From positions 32,599,797 through 32,663,796 of the forward strand of contig CM039184.1 of the NCBI GenBank assembly GCA_008360975.2: DNA of 64,000 bases, in the 5' to 3' direction. The number at the start of each line of letters is the position of its first letter. Positions within the stretch are counted from its first letter, which is position 1. The notes under the pieces were generated by a model. The model was not told the origin of the DNA and searched no databases. It saw only the letters and a list, made by a program, of their open reading frames with translations. The stretch comes from Lichenostomus cassidix. Its lineage: Eukaryota; Chordata; Aves; Passeriformes; Meliphagidae. Of this stretch, positions 48,853 to 63,000 are shown piece by piece. The position numbers and the translations under genes are program-made.

Positions 48853-50449
48853 GCTAAACAGTTCTGCCCTGTCAGCATGAGACAGAAACTGCAGCTGCCT
48901 AGGGGCCTGCAGGATCTATATGCAAAGTATGTACAAAACCCCTCAGCTTCCAGACTAGTTCACTAGTTTACAATAGTCTTGTGTGGACTGTTAAGCACAA
49001 CATAGTACAATTTGCTTAGGTCTTATCAATCAGTAGAATTTGGGATCCTTGTCTTTCAAAGTGACTTGTCCAGGAGTTTACTTTAGATTACAGAAAACTG
49101 AAAGTGTGATGCGACAGTCATGATCAACTCTCGGATCTACCCAGGCCACACCTGCTTATGAACTTCCCTTGGTCATGCTATGCTACGTGGAACCAGATGA
49201 ATTTTAAACCTCCATTTCAGAAAGCATTATTGCTGGCTGGCTCCTTTGGAGCAGACTTTCCTGTAGGCAGGTTTTGGTGTGTATTTAAATCTTTAATAAG
49301 TACCTTGTCTTCTCCAATACAACCCAGAGGCAAATTTAGTTATCTCTCAAGAGGAGACAAATTCCACAGTTACAAAGCACAGACTTCATGGAAACAGCCA
49401 CTGCCAATCGTGATTATTTAATTTAGAAAAACCTCCAGTGGAAACCCATTGAAAAAACTGTGAAGTGCTCCCAAATCAAACATCACAGTATAGTGAAAGA
49501 GGATTGGTAAACTGAGAAAACTAAAATGTCATTTTGCAAGTGAGGAGTATTGTTGCAGATTAGCAAAGATGAAAATAACAGATTAAAATACATTTAGTTT
49601 TAATACCCAGTGATTTTATCAGAAACATTGGTGAAGGCTTTAAGTATCCATGTATAATACTCTTCATCCAAAACACACATGCCATTTTGTTTTCCCTCCT
49701 ACTTGAAATATGCTGTTCTCAAACTCTTCTCCATCTTAGAAAAATAGTGTTGGTCAGTAACTAGTAGATTTATTAGTTTAGAGACATTATTCCAATTTAA
49801 AATGTCTTACTCCAATGAAGAAGCATTTAAATTTTATAGACACTATCAGGCTTAAATACCTGAATTGTGTTCAGCTTGCTAAACCTATTTTCCAGTACAC
49901 AGTCTTCAAAAATTTGGAAGTAATTTACAGAGGTTCAAGTACAGTAAATTCTTCTCTAATGCCCCAAGTCAGAAATTCCTAAATGTAGTATTCTTGGTCA
50001 TTGGTTGAACCAGTGTTGTTTACAAAGACACGTCTGAAATAGATCCCTGTTCGCTTTCCTTTCTGCCATTTTGCATCACAGAGGCTACTTCAGCAAACAT
50101 TAAAACACAACTCAAGTACTTAATGATCAATGTCAGCAACGTTTGCAAAAGATAGGAGGACAGCTTTTCTGAATGGCAGCGTTCCTGCTGGACTTGATCA
50201 AATACAAGCCGATGAGATCCAGTAGGTCACAGCGAACTACAGCCGTGCTCGACTCCTCCGTTCCGATGCACTTTTGCTCTTCCCTTCGGCCTCTGCTCGA
50301 GCTGAAACCACCTGCATGAGCTGCTGTCCGGCCAGCTCCTTGGCCAGCCTGCCAAGCTGCCCATGTCCCTCATGGCGCGCACCTACTGGTGGATTTTCCC
50401 ACTGAGGAGACCTGAGACGGCTTTAATTCTTTTTTCCCCACCCCGCGAC
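48853..50449. other. Region upstream of the KLHL2 CpG island
   Basis: AT-rich up to about 50160. A GC- and CpG-rich patch (50165-50365) precedes the main island. I recognise no gene in it. Confidence 0.5.
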
Positions 50450-50949
50450 TGAGCACCCGTGTGACCCCAAGGGAGCGCCCCATGCCATGCTCCCTGGTGC
50501 TGAGGCCACCCTGACCCAGGCGCTCCGCAGGGCAGCTCGGGGTGTCGCTGTCCGGCCCTGCCCTGAGCCACCTGGGCAGCTTTCCTGGGCAGCGGGAGAC
50601 ACGCACTTGGGCACTAGACCTTGCCTCATCCCCCTCGAAGGCCACGCTTCTTCTAGCAAAGGGCAGCGGCGTCGCAGCCTCCTCTTCCTACAGTCCCTGG
50701 GACAGGCTGTCCCGCTCCCGGGCGGGAGGCTCCGGCCAGGCTGCCCCAACCCCGCTGTCACCGCAGGACAGGCTGGGCCGTGCCGGGCGCCGGCGCGCCT
50801 GCGCACAGCGGCCCGTTCCCGCCGCGCCCTCCCGCGGGCGGGCACCCGGAAGCGGCAGCGCCGGCGGCTCCCGGCGGCGGCGGGGGCTCGGCCGGGCGGG
50901 CGCAGCCGCTCCCCGCACCCCGCACCCGCGGCGGGGCAGCGCAGCTGGC

Positions 50950-51033
50950 ATGGTGCTGGCGGCAGCTCGCCGCGCCCGCGTTGCACGGAGGAAGCCCGAG
51001 CGGAGCCGCGATGGAGATGCTGCTGCCGCCCGT
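50950..51033 (+). promoter_or_regulatory. Overlapping upstream ORF start in KLHL2 exon 1
   Basis: An ATG at 50950 with G at -3 and +4 lies 61 bases before the KLHL2 ATG, in another frame. Through the splice at 51033/53982 it reads 42 codons and stops at TGA 54024-54026, so it would overlap the KLHL2 start. It matters only if transcription begins upstream of 50950. Confidence 0.45.
51011..51033 (+). CDS. KLHL2: KLHL2 coding exon 1
   Basis: 23 nt: seven codons (MEMLLPP) plus two bases of V8. ATG context GCCGCGATGG. The donor GT|GTGAGT at 51034 splits the valine codon, which is completed by the A that opens exon 2; this matches the human arrangement ...PPACTK. The frame upstream (from about 50780) is open but has no earlier ATG. 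Confidence 0.9.
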
Positions 51034-54000
51034 GTGAGTGCGGCGGCGGCGGCGGGGCGGGCGGGGATGCAGGCGGGCGCCCGGAGCCCGCCGGGACGGC
51101 GGTGCGGAGCGGAGCGCTGTGCGGTCCGCGGGCTGGGGCGGCGGGGCGGGCCCGGCCGCGCAGCAGCGAGCGGAGGTGCCGCGGCGCTCCGCATCCCGGC
51201 CGGCCCCGCCGGGCCCCTCGGCAGCGGCGGGGGGGAGCGGTGCCCGCGGACGGGGGACGCTCGGAACCGGCCGCGGGGCAGCGCCGGCGGGAGGGTCGCG
51301 TCGGCGACCTGGTTGCGGAACCGGTGTCTGGCGGGCCGGGGCTTCCCCGGCCGGCGCGGCCGCCCGGCGCTGGGAGATGCCCGGTTGTGCCGCTGCGGGC
51401 GCCGGCCGTGGGCACGGTGCGGCGGGGGGAGCGGGCGCTGGGCTCCCGCGGGCGGGCAGCGCTGCCGGCACCCCCGCCCCGCCGCCTTGCCGTGTGCCTT
51501 CCAGCTTGTGGGGACAGGCGGGCTTTTTCTCCCTCCTCCCCCTCACTCCTTCTGCTTCCTCCATATGTGGTCCCAAATTACTCCTTGTTTGACTCAGCAG
51601 TCGTGCTTATCTCACTCCCGGTTTTCTGGTTATTTAGTTAAGCATCTTTTTTAGTGGCAGTGCCCAGGCGATGCACTCCAGGCAACCATCTCCAGCTGCA
51701 CCTCAGCTGGGCTCAGTCCTTTCACACGCTCCGGTTCGGTGCAACTTCATCCTGTGCCTTCGGGAGGTAGATTGCAGGCACGCTGTGGGTGAGGTCCTTG
51801 AGAGCAAACCGAAGGAAACCAGTTGCAGAGAGCTTTGACCCAACTGGTGAAATGGTAAGAGAGACTCCAGTACTTCAGGCAGACTGGCAGTTCCCAAAAC
51901 AGAAGGCGTATGACCGAGGGTTTTGTAGGCTTCATTACCTTAAAACAAAGTCATCCTTTGTGACAAACTAGTGAAACTTCAGCAAATTAATTTACGCTTC
52001 ATGGGAACTCTTCCATCTAATCCCGCAGCTTGGCAGCTCTTTACGGACAACCGCGATCACTTTTATTCCCCCTTGCATAGCTGTATTTGATGTGTATGTA
52101 GCCTGAATATGTATGCAGATAAACAGACATCAGTATCTGATGCGTTGCTTTGGGATACAGAAAGCTGCAATAAAAGCGTTCTATCTGGGACTTGATAATT
52201 CAGTGGTATACTTAAAAACTGGGTCTTTTCCTCATAGGTCTTTGGTGTTTTGAATGTTTTCTGCAGTCACTGATTTCTTTCTATGATTTTTTTGAGTTCT
52301 GATCACAACATATGTTGCATAATGTAGAAAAGTAACATTCGGTCAAAAGGAGTTTGCTAGATAGAGTGGCTTTCTTTTTGTACTGCTATGAAGTAGTGTA
52401 TATGTGTGCTGAGTAGCCTGTAACTTGTTTGGGGGTTTTTTTGATTGATGCAGAATTCCTGTCTGTTATTTGTCTCATTTCAGTAATTAAACATTTAATT
52501 TTTTAAAATTGAGCATGAAACCTTTAATTCATATCGTTTTCATGGTACACTGTAGTAAGTTTGAAGTAGTTGGAGTTCTGTGGATGGATGTTACTTTGTT
52601 AGCAGACGTTTTACAGGAAATGTTTTACATTCCTTTGTTGCTTGATGCAATTTTTTATTGTTTTGCTCCAAAATTTTGTAGCTAGTTTTGGAATAATGAA
52701 AAATAAAGCCAGCTATCTGGCTTTGCACTGTTGTAGTGCACAGAACATAGAGTTCTAGGTTAAAATCTTAAATTATCATTGGATATTTCTTTTAAGCTTC
52801 TTTAGACATGCCCAATTAAAAAGTTTCAGGTTTAGTAGAAGAGAGGTTGCAATTACGTGAGTCACTGAATATGTTCAACTTGACTGTGCTTACCTAATGC
52901 TAGTAAGGTTGAATTTTCATTTGAAATCAGGTCTTTGATGTACCAGGGTTTGTGTCCCCACCAAGTGATTTCAGTGCCTTTGCTTGTTTCCAACTTAGGG
53001 GTTCAGGAATACAGTTACAATACTGTAGAATAAATCATCACTGATGCTAAGCATTTTCTAAGTGCTACAGCAACACAGATTGCTTTGTAAGAACAACACT
53101 GTGGTTGTAAACAGGAAACTCATTGGTTTGGTTTAGCATGAAAAGCCCACTTGCTGTGTGGATAGTCTGAGTAACTGAGTGTATATAATAATTTTTCTAG
53201 AGAAGTTAGTGTCTATAGAATTTGGGTATTTTTTATAGAAAGAAATAATTGTAGCTAGAAGTAATGATTTTTCACCTTGCTTAGTTCTCTCGCTATTTGG
53301 AGTGGGGTTTTGAGAGTAAGAAAAATTAAGAGGCTGGTCACTTATGTACATTATGCTTTTCAAAACATTGAGTGGATGTACAAAACTACCCAATTTTTCT
53401 CAGTCACCTATGTCTTATGCTGCTGCTAGGGAAAGCCTGGATAATTACAGTAGTCATTGTGTGGTCTTCCTGTCAGAGGTGTACCAGGAGCTGTGTGAAA
53501 CAGAAAGTGAGGTCCTGGTAGAAGTGCAGACAGGAGCTCTTACCTGACAGGCAGCGAAGGTGTTAACAGACTGGGGTCATTGTTGCTGCATTCTGCAATT
53601 GATCTGTATGGGTACTAGGTGCAAAGTTCCCAAAACTCTAATTCTGCCCTCGCCTCAGAGCTTATTGGAAATATTCTACAATATTTCTCCACTAAATAAT
53701 ATAATACTCACAAAACCAGAAAACATCTTCATGTTTTCTTTAGTGGAGATTGTTAGCCTCTGTCAATGTCACTAGTGTTAGTCACCAACTTACTACTTCC
53801 ACACAAGTTCTACCTATTCCTCCACAATGCTGGTAATAGGGAAAGCAAATTTACTTGGAGTAAAGAAGTTTCAAGTGCAATTCTTTCTCTTTGCACCAAG
53901 ATGATGCTGAACTAAATAAGAAGTGACGGCACTGGAGATAGACAGAAGTATTAACTTTATTTTTTTCCTCTTTTTTTCCAGATGTACCAAACTTTGCCAT

Positions 54001-57000
54001 CAGAAACCCTTGGATCTCAAAGATGATAACACCGAAATTCACTGTCCTATTACAGTAAATCCATGGCACATGAAGAAAGCTTTTAAAGTTATGAATGAAT
54101 TAAGAAGGTATTACTTCACTGTGTACATCTGCCTGGAGTCCATAGTCCATTTTTACTTTCATTTGCATTTGTCAAGTTAATAATAATAGTTTATTAAGAA
54201 CATGCAATTTCAGAAGTAAAGCTGATGAGAAGGATTAAATATACAATGAGGTGATAGCTGAATGATAGCCATGTGATGATAGCTGAAATGTATGCAGTAT
54301 GTTTTTGCACCTGATAAGTTAGTCAGAACTAGTTTTATGAGACTTGAAAAATACTTATAGGTTATATTTAAGGAGTTACAGCTGCTGATCCTATCTTGTA
54401 TGTAGTTGATCCTGGATAGATGAAAAGTAACTTTTTGGTTGAGCCTTAGGCTCTTTGTGTGCCTGTTGTTGATTTTCATGGTAGGCTGTGAACCAGAAAA
54501 ATATTAAAATTTTTTAGTGTGGAGACATAGGTCACAGTATAAACCAACTGACTGTACATTTTCTTAGTTATCATTTGCTTGCCTCCCTGGGAGAAACTGA
54601 TGAGCTCCCAAATCAAATGTTGAAAGTAACTTTTCTGAATAAAGTTTTGTAAGACTTTGAGGGATACTATCATCAGTTTCAGCAGAACTGGGAGGCTGGT
54701 GCCGATGGTGCTCTTAGCATCCATATTGATTTATATTTTACATATGAGTAGGTGAAGTGATGTTGAAAACTGTGACAGCTGGTAATTAGAGCTCACAACT
54801 GAGTTCTGGAAATCAAGACTTAGAGCTATCACTGACAGTAATTCAGCTTTACAACTAACAGCAACAATGGAGAAATTAAATAAATAAAAATGCTTCTCTA
54901 GCAGAGACAGTACTGGAGGCTGTAAAAATCCTGTAGTTCTTTGTTATTTCTTGTATAAAATTAAAAACTGGGAGAGGTTTCACCAAAAAGAAACACAGCA
55001 ACTGATACCCTTTTAAGGTTTGTGCCTCTGCCTTTGATCTTGGCTGTTCCATATAGGTAAATCTTTAAAACCATGTGCTGGATAGACTGACAGTTGTTGT
55101 CACCTAACTTATGCCCTTGGCTTTTTCAAGTGTCCCAGTAACCAGATTTGGTGTCTCAAGGAGCATAATAGAGCCTGGCTAGAGCCAGTAGCAATGAGTT
55201 CCTAAGGATGAGCTAGAGTTTACATGGAGACCATTTCCCAGAATGAATCTTTAGTTTCAGAAGTCAGAAACCTTACCTGCATTTTGTTGTGTTGCAAGTA
55301 AAAGATATGCTGTCTTCCAGCAGAGTGCATTTTTGAAGCCCATGGATTATTTTCAGAATATACTTTAGTTTCCATGGTTACTTAAATTCAAATTGCTGTA
55401 GAAGCAATTTGAGCAATTTTTGTCTTGCATGTATAAATACTTAAAGTTTGAACAGGAGCTGTGTGATATAACCTTAACTAGTTCTCGTTTAATAAGGTAG
55501 TTGATGCAGCAATTTTTTACAATTTAAGCAGAGTACAGCTTTTAAGAAGGTAATTGGTAAATAAATAAAATTATAAACATTTCTAGTTGCATTCATTTGT
55601 TTAAAATAATAAACAGAAATATCTTAAAATTGTTTCAGACTTCATTTCTCTAAACAAAGATCTAATATTAATGAAATAAATGATATTTTTTATTTAGAAA
55701 CAACTTTAAAAATGTAGTCAATCTCAGTTCTTTTTATTAGTGTAGCACAAACAGATATTTGCCAGAGGTATAAATTCCAGGAAGTGAATAGCTAGTGAAA
55801 AAATTAATTGCTTAAGCATCTAAATAAGTTTGGATTTGAATGCTTACGTCTGTGTGTTTAAATTAAATTTTTGGCTGCTGTCAAGTTGCCTGACTCTAGT
55901 AGCTTGTAAGAGAGTTTTCATGTGCCTTCAAATTTTGACAAATTGGACCAATTTTCTCCTTTGTAATATTTGTCACCATCATTGCTCACCATCACCTCAA
56001 CTCTGAGTAGGGAGTTCATTAGGATAGCTAATTAAGTTCTTGACATATGACAAAATTACACTCTAATGCCTGTATTTTCACTTTATTATAATTTGCTTTT
56101 TTCAAAATGGAACTTGATGTTACCTATATATGTTAAAATTCTCATTCTTACAAAGAAGACTTTACCAAAACCTTTTGCAGATGGGGTAATGAACTTTCTC
56201 TGTATGAACCAATGAAGAATAGCCTGCAAGCTGGGAAACAGTTGCTCAGTTATTCTTAAATGCATTCTTTCTTGTCCCTTATTTCTCATTTTCTATACCA
56301 TGACAGTGTACTCATACCATCACAATTCTGTTCATTTAGTTGCTCTATACAAGCAAATTAGTGCAATACCACTTCAGAACACAACCTTTTCTAAAATAAA
56401 TTGATGCACCCTCACAAAATGAAGATGCTGAGTTGCTTTGGAAGCCCCAAGATGCTTGCAGCAGCATACATGATTAAGTTTATACACTTGTTTATTTAGC
56501 TTGTCAGCTTTGTAGTAATGCAGAGCATATTCATTTACCTAATGCAGTTCCAGACTAGAGATGGTACTATGTCTGTACATGTGCAATGTAATTAGTTAAC
56601 CCTAGTTGTGCACTGATGTAATTCTGTTGCTTCTGGCTTCATTATTATCTTTAGTATTTCTGTGCAACTGAGTATAAAACTTTTTGTTCCTGTTATCAGA
56701 ATAACTGCAGGTGTCTGACAAAGCTGGGTGTCTGATGCCCTTTTATATGTAGCTTCATGTTTCCGCTTTTTAATAATAAATGTAATGGTTGTTTCAAGGT
56801 TCTCTGAATTGCGTGTTTCATCTGGTATGGTCATTACCTTATGTTGTACATATTTTTTGTTAATAACCCTATTGCAGGCTAAACTTACGAGAATTAGATA
56901 GTTGCTGCAGGTATTAAGAGCCGAAAGCAGAAAGATAATGTTATGCCAGGATTGCAATGTGGCCCCAAAGGCTAGTTGTGGCCACCAAAAATTTTTGGGG

Positions 57001-60000
57001 TATGACCTCCACAAAGCCATCTTACTTGAGTGTGGGCTCGTAAAAATTGTATGATTGACAAACTGAGTGATCACAGAGTTTTCTTTTGGACTTAGGTGAA
57101 TATCTGAGCACTTTGGCTGAGAGCTCTAGTTCTGTCCAAGCAAAATGCAACTGCTCACCTGTCTTTGCCACAACTAGTGTGATAGTTGCAAACTATCTAA
57201 AAATCTTTAATATGTATTCAGGAAAGGTAAAAATTTATCTTCTTGGAAGTACTGAGAATAGAAATCACTGGGTTGGTGTACAGCTCTAGCTCCATCCCTA
57301 AGGAATATGTTCTGTTAAGTCATACTTTTCCTTCTTCCCTCTGTTGCTGTGGCTCTGAGTTTTGTGGATTGCACACTACCTCCACAGGGACAGTGCTAGC
57401 ATGAGCAGGAAATAAAAGGCAACTGTAGCTATGACTATTTAGAGGCTGTGAAATTGCAGACTTTTGGTGTTGTGGTGTGTTTTTTTTTCCTCTCCCATTT
57501 CAATCTAGAAAATGGGTTTCAGTGGAGGAGGTATAGCCAATAACTGTAAACTGCATTAAAAACACCTGTGTTAGGATGGTTATAAATGAGATGTTACTTT
57601 ATTGCAACTGAACAGGGAGGAAATATGTATTAGTCACAAAGGACAAGAATGCAAATGGATTTAATGAAGATACAAAGTCAGGCAAGATACGAAGTTAACC
57701 ATAATAAATTCTAAACTGCTCAGAGTGGAAGGAATAATTGCTACTGTGTGCATGGGCTGAATATGAAAAATGCTTGGAAAACAGTAAATATAGAGAAGAT
57801 TGAGAGGATTTGAACAATTAAGTAGGCATGATTTTCCAGTGTCATGTGACACAGGCATCTCAGCTGAAGTTTGGATTCTTTGTTGTCCGTAAAGCCTTGT
57901 TTCTTATGTAATTTTTTTTAGTGCTTGTGTATATTAAAATTCTGGTTTTTTTATCATAGTTGTTCAAAGGGGCCTAGACTTCCAGAGAGAATGTTTATAA
58001 ATTGGGCTAATACAAATTGTGTTTATTCAATGCAGAAAGCTTCTGTGAAAGGAATACCAATTCAGTTGTTTGATGTTTAGAAAGTTTTGTGTACCCAAGC
58101 ACCATCCATAATCTGATTGAGCAATAACCATGTGGTTGTGTAACACATTTAAAAACAATGCTTCATCAACATTGTCTGCCTGCCTCTTTTGATGACATGG
58201 GAAAAGAAAAGAAATTGTGTGTGATACTATATACTTTTCTGTTGTAGTTCACTTATGTGAAATTGCCTTCTCTGATATTTCTAAATAGTCAAAACTTGCT
58301 GTGTGATGTGACGATAGTAGCTGAAGACATGGAAATTGCAGCGCATAGAGTTGTGTTAGCCGCCTGCAGCCCCTACTTCCATGCCATGTTTACAGGTACC
58401 AAATGTTTCAATACTTACTATGTTGTAATCCAGTCTAACTGTATAAAGCACGAAATTTCATGCCTTTTGCTTTTTAGGCTCTAGTTTGGTTTTTAGAAAA
58501 GCCAGCAAGAATGTTTGAGATTCTTAATGAGTATTTTTATTTTTACAGTCTAAGGACATACTGTCAACTTAGCCTTTGTTAGCGTGATGAACGTTTTAAA
58601 AAGTCTTCTTAATTAAAAAACAAATTATATGTTAAGTAAGCCAGTAATAGTCAAATCGTTATACCCTTTAAGCCTCTAGTAATCTCACTTGCCCAAAAGA
58701 AGGTTAAAATAACTTTCATGTGAATTTTGGAGTAAATAACGTCCTTTAACAACTACTGTTGCTACGTTCTTCAGACCATGAGCACTCCAGGCTGTTAGTA
58801 GACATAAAACAAGCTTTCTTTGGCTTTGGCAGCCTATAGCTGGAGTGCATGTTTCAGTATTTTTAGGGTAATTCTCCATGACATATGTGCTCTGCATCAT
58901 TGCCACTACTTTTCTGTACAGGCTTGATTTTACTTCTGCACACTCCATGTTGGCCAAGTTACTGCTTTACTGCTAAAGCAGGAATGCTGAGAGCTTGCAA
59001 GGCTAAGATAGGTTCAGGTTCGTAGGAGCCTCCAGCTGAAGTTCCTGTGCTGTGGGTTTAATTCCATCATGGTTATAAATCACATTGAAATAATGTGAAA
59101 TTCAGTGTCAAAGTAAGAATGCTACTAAATGCGTGTAAAAATTCTGAGGTTTTGTCTATTCCTCCTCAAATCTCATGCCAGCTTTGTAGTTCATGTCAAC
59201 TGTCTGAAATTAAAAGACTTCTCTGCAATGCCTTGCTTCTGACCACCAGCTCAGATGAAGGTAGAAATGTGACTCTTGGCCTGCCCAAATGCCAAGACTG
59301 GTATTTTAAAAACTATAATTGTATGCAACAAGATGGATGAAATTTGAAGTAGAGTTGTGTTCTGGGGAAGCAGCTGATAATTCTTGATTTTACATGCAAA
59401 TATTTTGACACAATCAAGGCTAGAAGTGGAGTCATTTCTACAACAATGCTGTAAAGTTGCTTGTAAAATTAAATATCTTTTCCTCAAGTAGTTCTTTAAG
59501 TTTGAATTTATGGTTGAGACAAACAATGTGGGTGACGGATAAATTCTTTCATAATTTTTACTGCTATCCATAAAATTAGAATGAAAAAAGCTCCTGCTAC
59601 AGTTTCTTTTTATCACCTTAGTAGCAGAGAAATCCAAGCCTCTTATATTAGTTCTGTATTAAAGATTAACTGTTATTGTCTGTCACATTGAAAATACTCT
59701 TTACTCAAAGTTTAGCTTTTTATTATGCTTTCTGTGGTTAAGACATTTCTGCTTGCCCTGACTGCCCTTTCTGTGAAGAAGTTTATTATCCATTCAGGGT
59801 GCCAGTGCAGCAGTGTCTGTGGCTGCTCTCCAGATAGAATTAATGAAATCTCTTCCCTTGCTTCAGTCCCTTTTAAAAATTTTTACTTGTTTTATGCTTA
59901 TAAATATAGGTGTTCTTTAACCCCCAGTGGTGCAGGAGGTGGGAATGCTCACTTGAGTAATGGGTGTGAAGTGTTTAACTAATATCTGTGGCAAGGTTTG

Positions 60001-63000
60001 TGTAGTTGGTGAACCAAATTGATGGGAGCTTATATATAATTCAGCTGTGGCTTGAGAAGTTATCAACAGATTTTATGCTTATAGGTTGCTTACACTACAA
60101 CCTAGCTGTGGTATTGGTACATTTCAACCATTCCCCCCACAAAAAAATTCTGAAGTTCATTGTCATTGTTCTCTCCATGAAGCCTGGAATTCACACTTCT
60201 TAGGTGGATTTTTATTCTTATCCAGTAATCTGAAAGTTCAAATAAGCAAATTTGATTCCTTAACTAGCCACAACCGAATGGAAAATATCTTCTTCCATCC
60301 AGAATAAAATAGTAACCGAAAAGACAGTAAAAAAAAATTGCACTCTTATGCTTTAGGGTTACTTCTTGACTAGAAATTAGAAGCTTATATTTAGACGTGT
60401 TTGCAGGTTGATTCCATCATTCTCTGAGTAATTAAGTATTATTGCAATGCAGGCTGGGATATGGCATTAACTGGGTTCAAACTCTCTGCCTGGTCATTTT
60501 TTTTCCTTTTTCTCCGTTTGTACTTGTAATGGTAGCCCCAATAAATAGTGGGAAATAAAAAGTTACTGTCTTTTAAAGTTACAAAATATAGTAACTTAGT
60601 AACAATTTTCTGATAGAGAGAGGGGGAAAGACAGCCTTTGCTCTTTCATCTGTGTTACTAGGAATATTTCTTCTTATACAGTGGAAATTTTAGAAATATA
60701 ATTTAAATCAACTGAAATGTTTAGAGGAATTGATTATAAAACATCAGAGAAAGGGATTCTTCAGTGGCTGTAGGGCCTGACTTCAGACAAAGGTGACCTG
60801 AGTTTAATTTTCTTGTCTGTGATAGCAGTTATGCTTAGGGATTTACCTGCTCTCTTTGCTTTCATTCTCCATTTGTAAAATTCTTGGGTAAAAAAAAAAC
60901 CAAAACCAAAAGCCTTCTTCGCATTACTTTGTGAGGATCCACATAAGCTTTTTAGGTAGCCCTTTTAGTATCTTCAGCTCAACTGATGCTTTGCTGTTGC
61001 TGCTTGGGAGGTTGGATCAACTCAGTGCTTTCATTCTGTTCACAATATGCTTTCCTGTCATTAAGAACTCTGTGAAGACATGTTGGTGCTACTTCTCAGT
61101 CATAAACTGAGTTCTTCAGGTTGAATTCTAGACTGAGACTGCCTACTGACTGCATCTATGGTTTCCTCTATATGATCTATCAAACAGATATGGATTGATC
61201 TGGAATTATAGTAAGATCGCATGTCTCACATGAAAGTTGGAAGCAAGTATTTTTGGGGTTATTTTTGTTGGGTGTTTTTTTGTCGTTGTTTGGGTGTGGG
61301 TCTTTTTGTTTTATTTTGGTTTCTTTATTTAGAGGTTTTTTTATTTTTATATTCTGGGCTTGGTTGTTAAACAGAGAAGGTGCCTATCCATGACTCTAAA
61401 AGCCTTGACACAAAATCTGAAAACAAACCTAATGTGCTTTCAGAATATCAAAATCTGCTCTCCCACACATACAATTTTCCCAAAGGACCACCTCCACAGC
61501 AGCTTGCATAATAAATAAGTTGCAGCTTACATGCTCTGAAGATCAATAGGTTTAATCTGTGTCAAACTAGAAGTAGAAACTTGGAATATGGGGCCCTGCA
61601 AGGAACGTGCTGCAGTCATCCTTCAAAGGTGTAGGGCAATGTTTCAGAAGTGCAGGTGGAAGGAGAAAGTTCTGTGTGGGCTGGATTTTGCTAGTTTTTA
61701 TGTAAGGAGATGGTCTTTTGAACTTCCTGCCACTTAAAGGATTGACTTGCAATGCCATTCTTTACCCTTCACCTTAAAAAAAAAGGCATGAATAACGGTA
61801 AGAGATTTCTCAGTGATGATCCCTTTGCTAAAAGCACAGGGTAAATCCACTGTTTGACACCAACCCTAGAGACCAGAGGGTAACAAACAATGAAAATGTG
61901 TATTACTACATAAGAAAATATCAGTGATTATTAGTATGTTCTTGTTCACTTCCCTATCCTGCCTGCTTTTGTTGTTGTATACATTAAATTTATTATATCA
62001 CCAATACCATTATCTCTAGACACCTGTGCCTAAGGGAAAGAAATCATATCCAACATAGAAGAGCAAGAAACTAATGTATTCAGTTATTGGGATATACTCT
62101 TCCAAAGTCAAATTTTATATATCTTCCAACACAACTTTTGTAGTTCATGTTTGTTTCTCAGTTAAAATCAGTGCAAGAGGGTTTAAAGGTCTGAGATGAT
62201 CTGATCTGAAAGTCATGAAAAAGGTTGTAGTCATTACTCAAAAATTTATCTTTGGATAAATATTTCAGCCATAAAGAAAATGTTGCATTTTGAGAAACTT
62301 CATATTTTGGAAGGTGGAAGTTATTTTGCAGGCCTTTCTATGAAGATCGGTGGTGGCATATGGCCAACATGTCAGCCTCCACAAAATGAGATCCAACAAG
62401 TTTTCCCTTGCTTACCATTTTATCTTCGCTTGAGTTTGAGCTGTTAAATTGGATCTGTAAAAGAGGTGAAATCACTAAGGGAATAATAAGTAGGCAAGCA
62501 AAGAAATATGTATGTTAATTCTTCTGTGGGGATATAACTTTTCTTATTTAAATAAATTTACTCCAGACCATGTTTGGTATATTCCTTCAATTAAGAAGTT
62601 AATAAAGATAGAGTATTTTAATAGCTTGCTTTGACAGCAAAATATTTTTGTATCCATTTGAAGAGTCTTAGGTCTGGTAATATTTTCCTGATATTGTACA
62701 CTGAAAAAAATAGGTCACCTGCACTAAAAGTATTAACCCAGGTGGCATTTGCATGATGATAACAACAAAATCTTCCTTCCTCACTAGAGGAAGGAAAGAA
62801 AGAAAGAAATTGAATTAGTATTATTAAAGTTGTTTTACTATCACAACTGTTCATACAAAAAATTTCTGCTGCTGTTAAACTTCTACATTCATGCTATATT
62901 TCTGTCTTCCTTACTTGACTAATAAACTGTATTTGTAGGTGAGATGAGTGAAAGCCGAGCAAAAAAAGTTCGAATAAAGGAAGTTGATGGCTGGACTTTA

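Larger units (their letters stand above)
50450..51500 (+). promoter_or_regulatory. KLHL2: CpG island and promoter of KLHL2
   Basis: About 1 kb of very GC- and CpG-rich DNA around coding exon 1. There is no TATA box near the ATG. The long frames here on both strands (up to 384 codons) are GC-bias shadows: they overlap each other in several frames and are rich in Arg, Ala, Gly and Pro. Confidence 0.8.

Noticed and set aside
50423..51654. Five or more long frames (up to 384 codons) around KLHL2 exon 1
   Set aside because: All overlap each other on both strands in a GC-rich island. Only the 23-nt segment from 51011 splices in phase to a conserved protein.
56592..57074. 160-codon minus-strand frame in KLHL2 intron 2
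   Set aside because: No domain, no start or splice context, and AT-rich chance-like composition.
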